A stretch of 64,000 nt of DNA from Chionis minor (Eukaryota; Chordata; Aves; Charadriiformes; Chionididae): assembly GCA_013398295.1 (NCBI GenBank), contig VZSF01008499.1, forward strand, positions 1,392,899-1,456,898. The letters run 5' to 3'. Shown here piece after piece: positions 1-11,973 of the stretch; within the stretch, counting starts at the first letter, position 1, and each line of letters begins with the position of its first letter. The position numbers and the translations under genes were made by a program. Under the pieces are notes generated by a model that was not told where the DNA came from, made no database searches, and saw only the letters and a program-made list of their open reading frames with translations.

Positions 1-2620
1 AGACCCTGGATGCCCTTATAGGTAGCACTGATCAATGCTAGCAAAATCAAATGCACTATTAACTGCAGCTCAGACCAATGATGTACTTTCTAATGGCAGG
101 ATGGAAAAGACAGTAAAGCATACAACAAAAGCAAGAAAAGGAAAGGAAAATATTCTTACAAACCCTTTTACTACTCTTATGACTTGAAAAAGTAATGACA
201 ATCAGAGAGAACTGTGGGAGCTGAGCTTCCTTCTACAGCCTGAAAGAAGCCATACCTCACCACTCATCCAAAAAACCATGGCACAAGACAGCACATTCGG
301 TACCCAGCTGGGAAGGCATGGCAGATCTCTTCCTCACAGTACAGCATCTCCCCTGCCAGGATCCTCTCTGTCCCTGGGGACATACCCTCACAAAGCCAGT
401 CAGGCGGGCTCCTGACTTCATGGCCTCTGTGAAGCCTTTTAGATAGGGGCAGGTGAGACCCCGTCAGCCTGCCAAAGCCAAGGTGCATATTAACAGGCAG
501 GTCTCTGCCACGCTTTTTTGTAGCATCTTACACTGCCAGGCAGACCCAAAGCAGTGTAAAACTCAGCTGATCTGACTGCAGTTGCGAGACGCACCTTAGC
601 CCTTCAGAGTTCCTCAAACAACAAACGCCATCGCTTCCCAAACACGGCTATCTTTCTTTGTAAACACCGCCTTTTGCCTTGCACTCAGTTTCTTCAGTCT
701 TCCCACAGCCCAGTCCCTTTTCAAAGATATGTTCCTGCCCTCATGTTCCTTTTGCTCAAAGGGGAGATTTTTCAAAGACAATAATAAAGTCAGACCCCAC
801 TGGCTCGGAAGAGGTGCTACGTGCTTACCTTAAATTTGTGTCTGGAAAAAGAGTTCCTCTGGCTCATGGATTTTTCATCTGTAGAGAACCTGATCTTTCT
901 GATTTGCATGGACTAAGTGCTCTTCTCTGCTTACTAATTCTGTTACTTAACTACACTGACACTGATCTGAAACATCCAAAAAGACTGAGTGTTTCTACTG
1001 TCTGGGTCCTACTAGTACAACTTGAAAACAGGGAGAAAATACGTAGGCCCAGGCAGTCCAGCTTCACTGCTTGTATTGCAGAAGGACATGTACGAAAAGA
1101 ATATATGAAAGTGAATAAAGCTAAATATTAGATTATAGGATCCTTATTTTAATCTTCTTACATTTTCCTATGCAAGGCAAGGAAATTTAAGTTTTGAGAG
1201 ACAAAATAATCCTAGCTGAGGAATGGGAGTCTCCTTTCTGCCAATTGGGAATGATTTCTCTAGCCATTTTCCTGAAACTTAAAAATAAATCTGTGCCCGG
1301 CCTCCTCTCTTGCATTTAAATAAGAGTGATTTCATGACCTCACTGCTTAAAACTGCCTCACAGGTCACAGAGAAGAAATTTTTCACTGCAGCCATCACTC
1401 ATAGTGACCTTCAAGGAGACTATGAGAGCAGCCAAAATTCTAAAATCCTTTAAGAATGCTTAAAATAGTTGAAAACTAAGCTACCATATTTCAGGCAATA
1501 ATTTTATCCCAACACACAAAGTGGTTTGACACGATCGAGTGTTGTTAGTATAATAGTGATATGTTAATGCAGATACTTTATAGAGTAAATTGTTTATACA
1601 GAGGATCTTGTTCACTGCCTTCACACTGGAAAGAATGCTGCCCTTACTGATTTAAATGCCACCCTGGAGCATGGGTAAGGGGAACTGCAGCACTGCTTAA
1701 ATAAATACTCTATTTGTTGTTTCACATTCCCATGGGGCAAAAAGAATTTCGAAGTATTGGGATAGTTCTTCTAGCTCTTCATTTATTGTTTTCTTAAATT
1801 TTTTTTTCCAGGAAGAGACTAGGATGATGTCGTTTGCCTTTACGTTTTCTCTCAAACATAATAACAGGGACAAGACAGTCTTTGAAGAAGTGAATCCTTT
1901 CCATAGGTGCCTCCCAGGGGTACTGGTCAACCTACAACCCTACATCCTGTGGGTATTTACTTACATACTTATGTCTGTGAGCTGGCAGTTATGAGCATCC
2001 TGTGTGGCACCTTTCTGGCATTGCTGCCTCTGGACAACATGCCATAAAATTGCTGCGATGTAGTTTCCTAAATGACTAGCAACTGCCCATCTCTATTTGC
2101 ACTTATGAGGTACCTTTTGTTAGGGCAAAGTACCGTTAACAAGTTTGAAAGGAAAATGGCTACATTCTTATGCGCTATGTAAAACAAAACTGAAATGCAG
2201 AAGGGACTATTAGGTAAGCTATTTTAGTAAGAGTTCAAAGGCTATCACTTATACAAGAAACTTGATCTTACTTGAAAAATAAAGGTGTGATTTCACACAG
2301 GATATTGGCCTAGATACAGGCCTTTTCCTATCTCATAACATATAATTATTTCACATCCTTATCTTCAGTTTTTAACTTGAAAGTAATGATTAACAAAGCA
2401 GATATGAACCCTTAGAAGCCTATTCTGGGAGAAACTGAAGTAAAAGAATTTGTCATCTATCAGATCGTAAACATTACGAGGCAATTTGACGCTTAGGTAT
2501 ATACTTTATGGCATAAGGATGTACTTGATTCTGTGCTTGTTAATTCTTTGTTCTATGACAATTTGAATATCTCAGTGTTAAGATGTAGATTTAATGTCGG
2601 TGGAAATTGTATGCGTGCTA
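1..2620. other. Intergenic DNA, no gene seen
   Basis: This is AT-rich sequence downstream of PDGFC. I see no exon with conserved protein content and no structured RNA that I recognise. The longest open frame (679-1131, plus) starts from TTG and its translation resembles no family known to me. Confidence 0.6.
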
Positions 2621-3262
2621 ATCACAGAATGGCTCAGAAATGGACCTCTAGAAATCATCTGATCCAACGCCCCTGCTCAAGCTGGGCCACCTGGAGCCAG
2701 TTGCCCAGGGCCACGTCCAGCCAGGTTTTGAGTATCACCAAGGAGCAAGATTCCACAATCTCTCTGGACAACCTGTTCCAGTGCTCAGTCACCCTCACAT
2801 TAAGAAAGTATTTCCTGATGTTCAAAGGGAGCCTGCTACTTTTCAGTCGGCCCGTTGCCTCTGGTCCCCTCACTGGGCACTACTGAAAAGAGTCTGGCTC
2901 TGTCCTCTTTGCATCTTCCCTTCAGGTATTTATACATGTGAATAAGATCCCTCTCAAGCCTTCTCTTCTCCAGGCTAAACAGTCTCATCTCTCAGCCTTT
3001 CCTCATACAAGAGATTCTCCAGTCCCTTAATCAACTTAGCAAACTTGCTGAAGTTGCACTCGCTCTGCCCCTACATCCAGAACATTAATGAAGGCGCTGA
3101 AGAGGATGGGACCCACTACTGACCCTGGGGGTATACCGCTAGTTTCTAGTTTCCAACTAGAGTTTGTTTCACTGACCACCACCCTCTGGGCCTGACCGTT
3201 CATCCAGTTTTCAATCCACCTTGCTGTCTGCTCATCCAGCCCACACTTCATCAGCTTCTTTA
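2621..3262 (-). mobile_element. CR1 LINE fragment, internally deleted
   Basis: This is the 3' end of a chicken-repeat-1 non-LTR retrotransposon on the minus strand. From the right, 3251-3050 encodes a reverse transcriptase piece (RWIENWMNGQAQRVVV, then the GPILFSAFIN motif). From about 3040 leftwards it continues with the CR1 C-terminal segment ([12 protein letters not shown], then KYFLNVRVTEHWNRLSRE). The part normally between them, which includes the catalytic aspartate box after SKFA and the palm and thumb, is missing and the frame shifts, so the copy is dead. The left end, an ATCACAGAATGG-type tail at 2621, is the degenerate CR1 3' terminus. The right limit abuts a second CR1 tail. Confidence 0.9.
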
Positions 3263-3320
3263 ATCATAGAATCATTTAGGTTGGAAAGGACAATGTAGCT
3301 GTCTAGCTTAGTTTCCCAAA
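3263..3320 (-). mobile_element. Short CR1 3' tail fragment
   Basis: The plus strand reads AATCATAGAATCATTTAGG then TTGGAAAGGAC, the reverse complement of the CR1 3' terminus. Only about 30-55 bp are recognisable before similarity fades. It has the same orientation as the CR1 piece at 2621-3262 and adjoins it. Either that copy inserted at or next to this older tail, or the two were brought together by deletion. Confidence 0.75.
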
Positions 3321-6300
3321 CTGCATGAAATAAATCCTTATTTTCACAAGTAGGAAAAGAGCTATATTACTTTGGCAGTAATGTGACACACTGCTAAAAT
3401 CTGGAAATGTAAAATTGCCAACGCGACTGAAAGGACTTCCTCACAGCCACAGATTTCCATTGTGATTTAGGCCATAATTTTGTCTCTTTTATTTGATGTG
3501 CTAACAACTCATCTGTGTTTAGAGATGGCTACGCTTTAAAGTTTGCCTTTAATACTTCTTGAATTATTGTTACCAATAGTAAAAACAGAATCAGCTTCAA
3601 AAAACTCCTAGAATTTGAATTTAACTGAAACTGATGAAAGGAGAATATGCCAAACGTATGAGAAAAGATTGTCCGACCTGACTAATGCCTTGGGAATAAC
3701 AATATGTATAGGAAAGCGGACATAGCGCTTAACAATGCTTCGTAAAAGAACAATTAGTAACTTATTTTTTATCTTTCCAGCAACTAAATAGTCTGAGTGA
3801 CACTGCTGCTTTTATTGAACACTTCATAGTGCAAGCAAGTGTGTTGCTTTTCCTTTGTAAATCATCTGTACCTCATTATCCCCCTGCCTTTTTGGTAGTG
3901 AAACAGCTAATCTGCCTCTTTTGAACACATTAAGCTCAGGTGTGGCACAGGAAACCAACCTTATGACATGATAATCATCTCTCTGCTAGGCAGGGCCTAT
4001 GCTGAATTTCAGCACTCTCTGATCACATCATATGGAAGACACATTCATTTATTGAAATGCGCTGTCTTTTACAGCCACTGATGATGATGTTAAGGCCCGT
4101 AATTCAAACTCTGGCTAAAGGAATCCCAAATTACTGATTTGTGGAATTTGGAAAGTGTACTTGTATCCTTTCATAAACATCCACCACCACGACAAATAGA
4201 GACAAGAATGCTCAACTAGGTGAGCATCTGGTCTAAAGCAACACAGACCTTTTGCTTGTTTTCTTATTTGCAGGCTCCTAATTCTTCATAATCGATAACC
4301 AGTTTTCTAAGTGGAAGCCAGCCTGTGGCCAAGGACCACATGCAGATCGTACCCCCAAAGGGCCGTGAAACACTCAAGAAAGGATGTCCACTCACCCTAC
4401 ACTCACAACCAAGCGGTGATTGTTTCTGCCTGTATCAGAAATTTGTGCTTAAGCTCTGAGATTTAACTATACAACATATTGTGGAATGAAACTGCTGTTA
4501 TGGATTACTGAATGAATCAGAACTCTAGTTGCTTAAGCTTCTGGATGAAAAAGCTTTCTTACAGCTCAGATATACATTATCTTTCAAGAAATCTTCAACA
4601 CGAGACATGAAAAGTAACTAAGCAGATCACAGGTAAACAGACATATCTGAGGCTTTGCATGTGGGGCAAAGACATTCTGCAGAAGAGTGGTGGAATTATG
4701 TACATTTGAATTCCATCCGCCCTTTAATAATATAAAGCCTGCTATGACTTCCTGAGAACATGAAGGCCCCCAAAAAGTTGATTTCTGCCTAGCACCTCCT
4801 CACTGTAGCTATATCAAAAGTCTGCTCAGCGTCTTTAAGGAGCCCTGTAAGCATAAAGAAACTACATGGTAGGCAGGTCACCTACATTTCCTCACTGAAG
4901 AGTATATTAGTCACAATAAAAGAGATGTCACATTGAAGGCAGAAAGAATCTGGGTGTCCAGCCTTTTAACACCTGAGGACATAGAGAGTTATGTGTTTAT
5001 TTTACTCTCTTTGAGGGAAATTACTCAACTTATGTCAAAAGGATACACAACAAAAAGCAGTTACTGAGGGTGAAAAGCAGCCCTTCTTCTGAAATTGTGG
5101 AAAAACTTGAAAAGAATGAAATCAAAGCTTAAATATTTTCTTCTCATCAGTCTGTAAATGAAGACTTATAAACAAAGTGGTGCAGGTAATTTTACTCTTT
5201 TGATTCACTAAGTTGCTAATTGTACTGATCACTGCATGATGCTGTTCTTCAAAAAAAGAGCTCTAAACATCATCGCCTTCACCAGCCTTCTCTCTTAAAA
5301 TCGGTTCATGTAGGTGCTGTCTGAGATCCCAAGGCACACCCCACAGATATGACTGAAGCAGGACAAAGTGAGACAGATAAATTCGTTTTCTTGCCAGTCT
5401 TGTTAATTTATCAGGATTCTGCACAATGAAAGAAAAGCAAGTCTATGAAGAGAGATGGGGTTTGTCATTCATTCTAAACAGGAAAGAGACCAGAACCAAG
5501 CTGGCTTGGATCTGTCTTCAGCACTGCAAGATGAGGAAGGCAGTATGGGCTTGAGTCAAACTGGCACTTCTATCTTCACTAGGCAAAACAAAAGCTTTTC
5601 AAATTGGCTATATGAAAACCCACTCCGAGCTGCAGAACTTCGTGAGACGCTTCTTTGAGAAAGTGATGTTTTGTTCAGAAAACAGGCCTGTAAATGGGGT
5701 ACTCCAATTGATTAACATCACGCATCTCGCAGAGCTGCCTCAACTGGGAGGGCCAGACTTTGATTCTATACTCAATGGAGACACTGTCCGTGAAGACTGA
5801 AACAGAGCATGATTCAGAGCAGGAATCAGGCTTATGTGCTCTGAATCAGACTTTCAAAAAAGCTGTCATCTTTCTCCCATGACTGAGCTGTAAATTTATC
5901 TTTTTTTCCAACAATCTAAGGGAGTTCCAGTGAGGCAATAGGCAAACTGTCTTCTCTGAAAAGCTTTGTCCAATTTACGCTGAAAAAAAGTAGCCATATT
6001 TTTACTCTGTGATTTTCACAGACAAACAAACAAAACCACTGTCCCTGGGTTTAAAAGGTGCATGAGAGGAGTTTGAAAGGAAAGTTGTCTGATAAAGAAT
6101 CCTGTACAAAAATCAATATGAAGAGCAAACTTACTCTAACTAATTTACATACCATATCATAAGCAGCATCAGAAAAGTCAGTTGGTCTACTTGGCATCAG
6201 AGCTTGGTTTGAAGGAGAATCTGAGAATCATGATTCTTTTAGCATTTCTGCATGAGGTTTTATGAGACAGCTTTTAACAGCAGCACTGCTACTGTGTCTT

Positions 6301-7609
6301 TAGAAGTCAAACCAAAAGTAAATGCTTCTAATTTTTATTTCCAGAGTTTGGTGCAATCAAATAGAGAGACTAAGCAGCTAGTATCTGAATTGCAAATTTA
6401 TGAGTTTCAACATCATCCTCCATTAGAAAGGAAATTGGGTAACAGCTTACATTAACCGATGCAGTAGCTACTAAATAAGGTAGCTTTGTGATTCTGACTG
6501 TCTTTCCCCTCCACATGCTCTGTTGTATCATCCACAATATTTTTTTCTCCTCTTCTGTTGAAAAGGAGCTGTGAGCCTGTGCAACTGGGCAGACAAAGAG
6601 CAAGGAAACTTAAAAGAGTTTAAGAGCCAACAGATCTGCAGTTAACGCCCTTGGTGACTAAAGTTTTGGTGCTGCTCCACAGCACTCCCATGCTGGCTAT
6701 GGCTGACAGGAGGGTTCCAGGAATGCGAGTATCTACAGAATGCATAAAAACAAGGCTCACCATCAGTCGGCAGCTCCCCACCTATTCCTCTGGGGGGGAA
6801 TAATGACTTTTAGCCAAAGCCTTTTATTGGGAATATGATAAAAACCCACAAAATGCAGCCTACGCTATTTGAATGTTATCTGTTTACGGGAGCTACTTTA
6901 TTCCACTCAGCTGTTTCCACTGCTTGGGCCCATTGGACACAGTAATTTCCCTCTTTATTCCCAAACACTGATGCTTGCAGTAATGCAGTTCAGCAACTCA
7001 CGGCTTAAAAATGACAGCAACAATGTAATCCACGAAGATAAAAGATCAAAACTTGCAACTTCTATTTCATATTGACAATCACGGGCTTCCTACCCACTTT
7101 GGTCAATCTTTTTCTACACATACAGCACCCTTGGCAGTCAGCTGCGATGACCTGCAACTATGAAAAGCACCATAGTTCAATTGTTAGTAATTCATGATTG
7201 CTATCTTCAGTTAGTTTGTGCCACGCTTTTTTCTTAGAAACAACACAACATAAATAATACCGATGAAACAAACCCCTCAGAGGAGGGCTTCCTGCATGCG
7301 GTGTGTCACCGTAGGTGTGACAAGCCTCGGCTCACCTCCAGGCGGCAAGAAGTTAATGCTCCTCAGAAACACCTGACTGAAAAATTTCATCTTTGGGTAA
7401 GAAAATCTTCAGAGGGAAAAATTAAGGCCTCTCAATGGAGGAATTTTAAGCAAATTAGGAGAGGTAGAGTTAGGCAGTTGTTTCTGTAAGTATAGAGAGG
7501 AATAATCCCTTTATGCTAAAAACTGTACCTACCGTAATTAGCACATTTCTTACGTGCAGTTCTGAAGTTTTATAGCAACTGCATTTTTCAGAGTTTAAGA
7601 CCAGATAGC
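3321..7609. other. Intergenic DNA, no gene seen
   Basis: AT-rich, with no recognisable exon, RNA gene or clear transposon. Open frames here, such as 5455-5658 and 6370-6603, are short and show no family features. Confidence 0.55.
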
Positions 7610-8340
7610 AGCAACGGGCAAGGCATCCCCAGTTGCACCCAGAGCCGCACCTGTGCCCGTCTCGTCCCTGCACGGCCTGGCAGGGACAGCCTTGCGGCCC
7701 AGCCTGACGCCTCCTCCCCAAGCAGGGCTGTGATGGAGCCGCGGCAAATTGGGATGGGAGCTGTCAGCAAATTAGGAGACCGCAGTCATCAGCACCGTTT
7801 CTCTCTTGCCCTTTTCTGCTATGTTTTCCCCCAGCGGCCCCAGCTGGGCCCAAGCCCACCCACGCTCCCTCACCCTTCTTCGCATATTTTACCTCGCCTT
7901 TCCTTACCCCTTCCTGCCAACCGGAGGTCGCCAACAGGGCTCGCTGTTGTGACGCCAGCCGCCCTGCGCTGTCAGGAGGACACCTTCGACACATTTTGAG
8001 GCCCTTCTGGGTGCCAAGACCACAGAGAACTCCGGGGGACCTGTAGGCCGAGGCGAGGCGGTGGGGCGCGTCCCACCACACCGCCGGCAGCAGGTACCCA
8101 GCCGGACAGAGGACACAGCGCAAAGCAGGAGAGACGCACCCTTCAGTGCTTCGCTCATGGCATCTTTCCCAAACCCCATCCTTTAAAACGACCGAGCCTG
8201 TCCATACTCTTTAAGCTAGGGAAGAGCTGAATTGCTAAATCCCCCGAATACCTGAGTGGAGGCGCAAAAGCGAAGTCCGGGCAGCGGCAGTGAGGAGACA
8301 CAGCGTCAGCGCCAAGCCAAGGAGGAGGAGAAGAGCTTTA
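7610..8340. promoter_or_regulatory. CpG-rich GC island-like segment
   Basis: About 730 bp of clearly higher GC and CpG than the surrounding AT-rich DNA. I count roughly 44 CpG dinucleotides by eye, densest around 8030-8110. It lies about 1.1-1.8 kb beyond the estimated PDGFC 3' end. Such patches in birds can be promoters of unannotated transcripts, enhancers, or GC-rich repeats. I see no convincing coding frame: those present overlap on both strands and have GTG starts or no family similarity. The regulatory role is inference. Confidence 0.4.
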
Positions 8341-9419
8341 CGATGCTCGGCAAGAGGATGGCAAACAGGAGCAATGGTGACTTTGGATCAGATGAGGGGG
8401 ACAGCACTGTGAAGGGGGATGCAAAGAGCAACGCGTTAAGGAGTTTGGATGCAGGTCTATAGCAAGCAATTGGGAAGAAAAGGGGTGCATGAAATTGGCA
8501 AGAAAGAAAGTTAGCCACAGCCAGAGGGGAAAAGAAGAAATACTTGTGACTTTTTGGAAAACATTATCCTCCATACCCTGTGTGGTTCCAGAAACTCCCC
8601 ATTCCTCTGCTGCCACCAAATACCTACCCCAAAATCCACGTCGTGCCTTCTTGTACTATCAAGTTTACAGAATGAGACCTTTCACATTTCCTACAGCAGA
8701 AATTTCTGTAACAAAATTAATTTTTCAGTTCTTCTGCTGAATTATGATGCCAGAAGCTATGCTGTTATCTCAACTTGCTTTTCAAAAGCTCTTTAAATCA
8801 CACACAAAAAAAAAGACAACATCAATGCAAAAAAAGCCCCCAACATCCCTCCAAAACACTCTTTGTTCTGGTCAAAGATTCAAAATTCAAGTGAACTAGG
8901 TTCCTTGTGTGACCATAATTCTGCATTCTGATACGAGGTTAATTTTCAGATTGGATAATTATATGCCACATTCACACCAGATATTTTTCTTATTTAGTAG
9001 GGGATGAGAGTGGGGCAAAATAGACCAGCTAAGACAGCATCAGAAGCCACCTAAGAATTTTCCAGAACTGATACCAGAAAGTCATACCAACTAACTTGCA
9101 AACCCCTCCACATTTTCACCAGAACTAATTTTCACGATGGAAACAATAACACAAGATGTTATTTCAATTTGAGGGCTTCACATCCACACAATTTTGAACA
9201 ATATGGATGTTTATACAAATGCAATCTCATTCCATCTTTTGCCTTTTTCTTCTCGTGGATTTACAGTAAAGCAGAATTAATATAGCAAGTGGAAGTCTTG
9301 GTAACAGAAGACTTTTGTTTTCATAACTGACTTTCAAAATGTTAAGTGGAAAATCACTCTCTGACTTTTCCTGTTATTGTATATTGAACAGATACAAATA
9401 CGCAACCACACAGAAACAT
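8341..9419. other. Intergenic DNA between CpG patch and PDGFC 3' end
   Basis: AT-rich sequence with no recognisable gene. It may include extra PDGFC 3' UTR if a poly(A) site further left than 9419 is used. Confidence 0.5.
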
Positions 9420-9449
9420 TTATTCTCTCAAAATTAGTAAAATTATTAC

Positions 9450-9455
9450 TTTATT
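9450..9455 (-). promoter_or_regulatory. Distal poly(A) signal AATAAA
   Basis: The canonical hexamer reads AATAAA on the minus strand, about 1.5 kb after the PDGFC stop codon. A second copy lies 31 bp further downstream (9419-9424). Either could direct the main 3' end. The assignment rests on position and motif only. Confidence 0.45.
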
Positions 9456-10280
9456 TGGTGATTCATTACAATCTGCAAATCCAATAGTCAAAAAAATAAA
9501 CTAGGCATAATGTTAAAGCATTTTACAAGCAAAATACTTTACTGTTTCCTTTTCAATTTGCATAGGGTGGGATAAGTGTATTGGTTAAAGACTATAACGT
9601 AGAGAAGAACAAAGCTGTAGTTCATCAAACTGTACTTAAGAGTGTTACAATCCTGTGAGTGAACAGTATTTAAACAGCTATAACTGCCAATGGAAAACCA
9701 TACACTTCAATATTAACAAGGCTGCCTTCCCATGACCACAATGCATCATGAAGGCTGCAAGCCACTGGGCTTCTTTTCTTACATTGTAGATCATCCTACT
9801 TTAAAGAAATTAAAGAGTTAAACAAGCCAGTACGCATCTATCTATGCTCAATTCTTTTCTACCGGAACAAAGGCCAGAATGGAGAGAAGGAATTTTTAAA
9901 ATCAGCTTCTGAGACCACTTACAGTAACGTCTGTCTCTCATATTTTCACTGTCATAAAGCTAGCAAGCTTAGAGCTTGATCCATACATCTCTGTTTACTA
10001 TTACTGTGCATCCAGGTAAAAAACTGTATTTTTTCACTGCGTAGCAACAAACTGCAAAGAGGTTATGCTCCTTTCCCATTGTAACCACATCTCTCTTCCT
10101 CCAACTGTATAAATCTGGCTTTAAAGTCTTACAAAACTAAAAAATAGTTGATCTAGGTTGTAATAAAAAAAAAGAATATTAAATACCTTTGGTAAAAATA
10201 GATATATTTAACAAGCTTAGAAAAGCAAATAGGTATATTGTCAAAAGGAGAGTATAAAAATGTACACGATAAAAAATAAT

Positions 10281-10299
10281 AAACAAACAAACAAAAAAA
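10281..10299. repeat. (AAAC)n-like simple repeat
   Basis: Short A-rich run with repeated AAAC units in the PDGFC 3' UTR; on the mRNA strand it is a GTTT run. Confidence 0.7.
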
Positions 10300-10643
10300 T
10301 CATCAGCCATAGTAGTAAGAATAAAGACGCTGTTCTTGTCAATGTTTGCTTCCTTTGCTCACGTTATTGTCCAGTCTTCTTTCTAAAAGGCAGGAGCTTT
10401 ACTAGAGCATATGGAAAAATCCAGTCCTTCCTACCAGCATTAGACAAATTAAGTTTAATTCCAAACAAGACAGTCTGTTTTAACCCAAGTTTATACAACA
10501 GAGAACGCTTCGATTTAGAGTACATAGGAGTAGTTGAACACAGAAAGAAAGATTTCAGGTGTTTTCAACCAGAGGCCAGATGTACTGGAGCTGTAGAATT
10601 GAGACAGCCAGCAGGATCGTCTCCATGATGTGAGCCATCTAAC

Positions 10644-10649
10644 TTTATT
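10644..10649 (-). promoter_or_regulatory. Proximal poly(A) signal candidate AATAAA
   Basis: A canonical AATAAA on the minus strand, 309 bp after the stop codon. Use here would give a short 3' UTR lacking most of the downstream UTR sequence. It is only a candidate, because AATAAA is common by chance in AT-rich DNA. Confidence 0.3.
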
Positions 10650-10957
10650 TTTACTCCTAAATTAGAGATCCATGTATTGCCAAGAAAATTGTGGGGGACA
10701 AAAACAATACATATATTTTAAATCCCTCATTGATGCCTCTCTCCCATCCTTTCACTGGGCCTCCAGACAGAGCTGTCACACAACATATAATCCCAGTTTG
10801 GCTTCTCCTCTTTTTAGAGCTCATGGTAAATCTTGAAGATGGAAGATCCCCAAAGCAAACAACTGAGATTACAGAAGGAGATAATGCACAAGCCCCATAA
10901 TAGAATCAGCCATTGATTGAATGTGCTTTGAAAGAAAACAGCACAATTAAATCACGT

Positions 10958-11074
10958 TTATCCTTCAGTATTCCCTTTGCACACACAGTCACACTCCTCG
11001 TGGTGTTCCAAGGGTACATCTGTCAATGATTTATGCAATCCCCGGACACCAATCCTTGGCTTCAGCTGAAGAAC
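10958..11074 (-). CDS. PDGFC: PDGFC exon 6, coding part with stop codon
   Basis: The coding part is 117 bp: 38 codons plus TAA at 10958-10960. It begins VLQLKPRIGVRGLHKSLTD and ends with EHHEECDCVCKGNTEG. It completes the growth factor domain with its last three Cys (EEC, DC, VC), giving twelve across exons 5 and 6, as in human PDGF-C. The basic stretch around VRGLHKS is part of the conserved C-terminal segment. The acceptor is a pyrimidine run ending in TTTCAG, just right of 11074. The exon continues without a break into the 3' UTR. The C-terminus has the same length as the human protein; the last four residues (NTEG) differ from human STGG. Confidence 0.97.
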   Translation of the reverse strand, partial: VLQLKPRIGVRGLHKSLTDVPLEHHEECDCVCKGNTEG

Positions 11075-11755
11075 CTGAAAGAGAAGAAGCCAAGCATCAA
11101 GCAAACAGCACTGCTTCATGACACACCTAGACTATGAGCTAGACTGCACTGGAAACACACTGGATGACAGGAAGCCCATTAAAAGTAATCGGCTTTCCTC
11201 AGCTGAATTTGTTCGTTTATCCACTCAGTAATTACCATTTTTTGCATTTACCTCAAGCCCTTTACAAAATTGATTCAAGCATGTTGAACAGATACTTGCC
11301 TCTATCAAAGAAGAGAGTCTTGCAGTTTCATATGTCTGCTTAATTTTATATAAGGGCTAATCGTATAGTTAACCCAATGGAATTATTTGATAATTCTATA
11401 ATAAATAATTTTAGCTATAGATTTGTAACAATGGAAATGGACAGATATGTTCCTTCATAAAGTTCACATCTACCACTACAGAAAGCTGAACAAGGAGGTG
11501 TGGTTGTGATGTATTTGAACTGCACCAGTAAACAAATACCTCAGGAATGACTTAATAGTTCCACAGAAAAATATTTTAACAGGAAAGATATTACTTTCTT
11601 TATGTAACACTTCATTAAAATGGTAAAAAAATGTTACTATAAGCGCAATGCATAAAATTTAAAAATATTAATATCAGTGCATTCCTATGGTAAAAATAAA
11701 TTCCTTAATTGGCTTTCAGTGTTTCCAAATATGCAAATGTAAAAAAAGCACATAC
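11075..11755 (-). other. PDGFC: PDGFC intron 5 (681 bp)
   Basis: Starts with GTATGT at 11755 and ends with a pyrimidine tract and TTTCAG at 11075. It is AT-rich with nothing else recognised. Confidence 0.95.
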
Positions 11756-11973
11756 CTCATGGTATTTTTTGGTGACTTTTGTTGGTACGCATTGGCACTC
11801 ATTGCAACTCTGATGACAACAGGCACAGTTTCCACCACAACGTTTAACCAGAAGACACAATGGCCAGAAGATGGTGTCAGTTCGCTTCAGCTCCTCCCTC
11901 AGGGACACTGAGAAGTTGCGAGGAGTACAACTGTACAGCCGCACCTCCTCCTTTAGGAGGTTGAGATCGACCA
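11756..11973 (-). CDS. PDGFC: PDGFC exon 5 (cystine-knot growth factor core)
   Basis: The exon is 218 bp: two bases complete the split Val codon, then 72 codons run from VDLNLLKEEV to KKYHE. This is the core of the PDGF/VEGF cystine-knot domain that binds PDGF receptor alpha. Nine Cys are visible in RLYSC, WPLC, VKRC, GGNC, ACC, QSC, NEC and QC, including the CGGNCACC run typical of PDGF-C and PDGF-D. Human PDGF-C, from memory, has the same Cys spacing. Visible differences include Leu for Gly after FWP (codon 11858-11860) and HQS in the loop after ACC. The acceptor has a good polypyrimidine tract ending TTTTTGCAG, and the donor GTATGT starts at 11755. Confidence 0.98.

Larger units (their letters stand above)
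9420..10957 (-). other. PDGFC: PDGFC 3' UTR (extent estimated)
   Basis: This is non-coding sequence directly after the TAA stop. The left limit is inferred from AATAAA hexamers on the minus strand at 9450-9455 and 9419-9424, giving a UTR of about 1.5 kb, plausible for this gene. A nearer AATAAA at 10644-10649 could end a short form of about 0.3 kb. An (AAAC)n-type run lies at 10281-10299. Open frames inside it, such as plus-strand 10260-10628, have no recognisable protein content. No cDNA is available to me, so the true cleavage site is not established. Confidence 0.65.

Noticed and set aside
679..1131. 150-codon open frame on the plus strand in the left intergenic region
   Set aside because: It begins with TTG rather than ATG, has no recognisable domain, and its composition looks like random AT-rich sequence. 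No splice-site pattern suggests an exon.
7733..7999. ATG open frame (about 88 codons) inside the CpG-rich patch
   Set aside because: Several frames on both strands are open here because GC-rich DNA has few stops. The peptide is low-complexity Pro, Leu and Ser and resembles no family.
8256..8462. 68-codon plus-strand frame rich in Glu, Lys and Ser
   Set aside because: It starts with GTG and the antisense frames are equally open. No similarity to a known protein.
1..9419. A neighbouring gene such as CTSO downstream of PDGFC
   Set aside because: In mammals CTSO lies on this side but far away. No exon of it or of any other known gene was recognised here.
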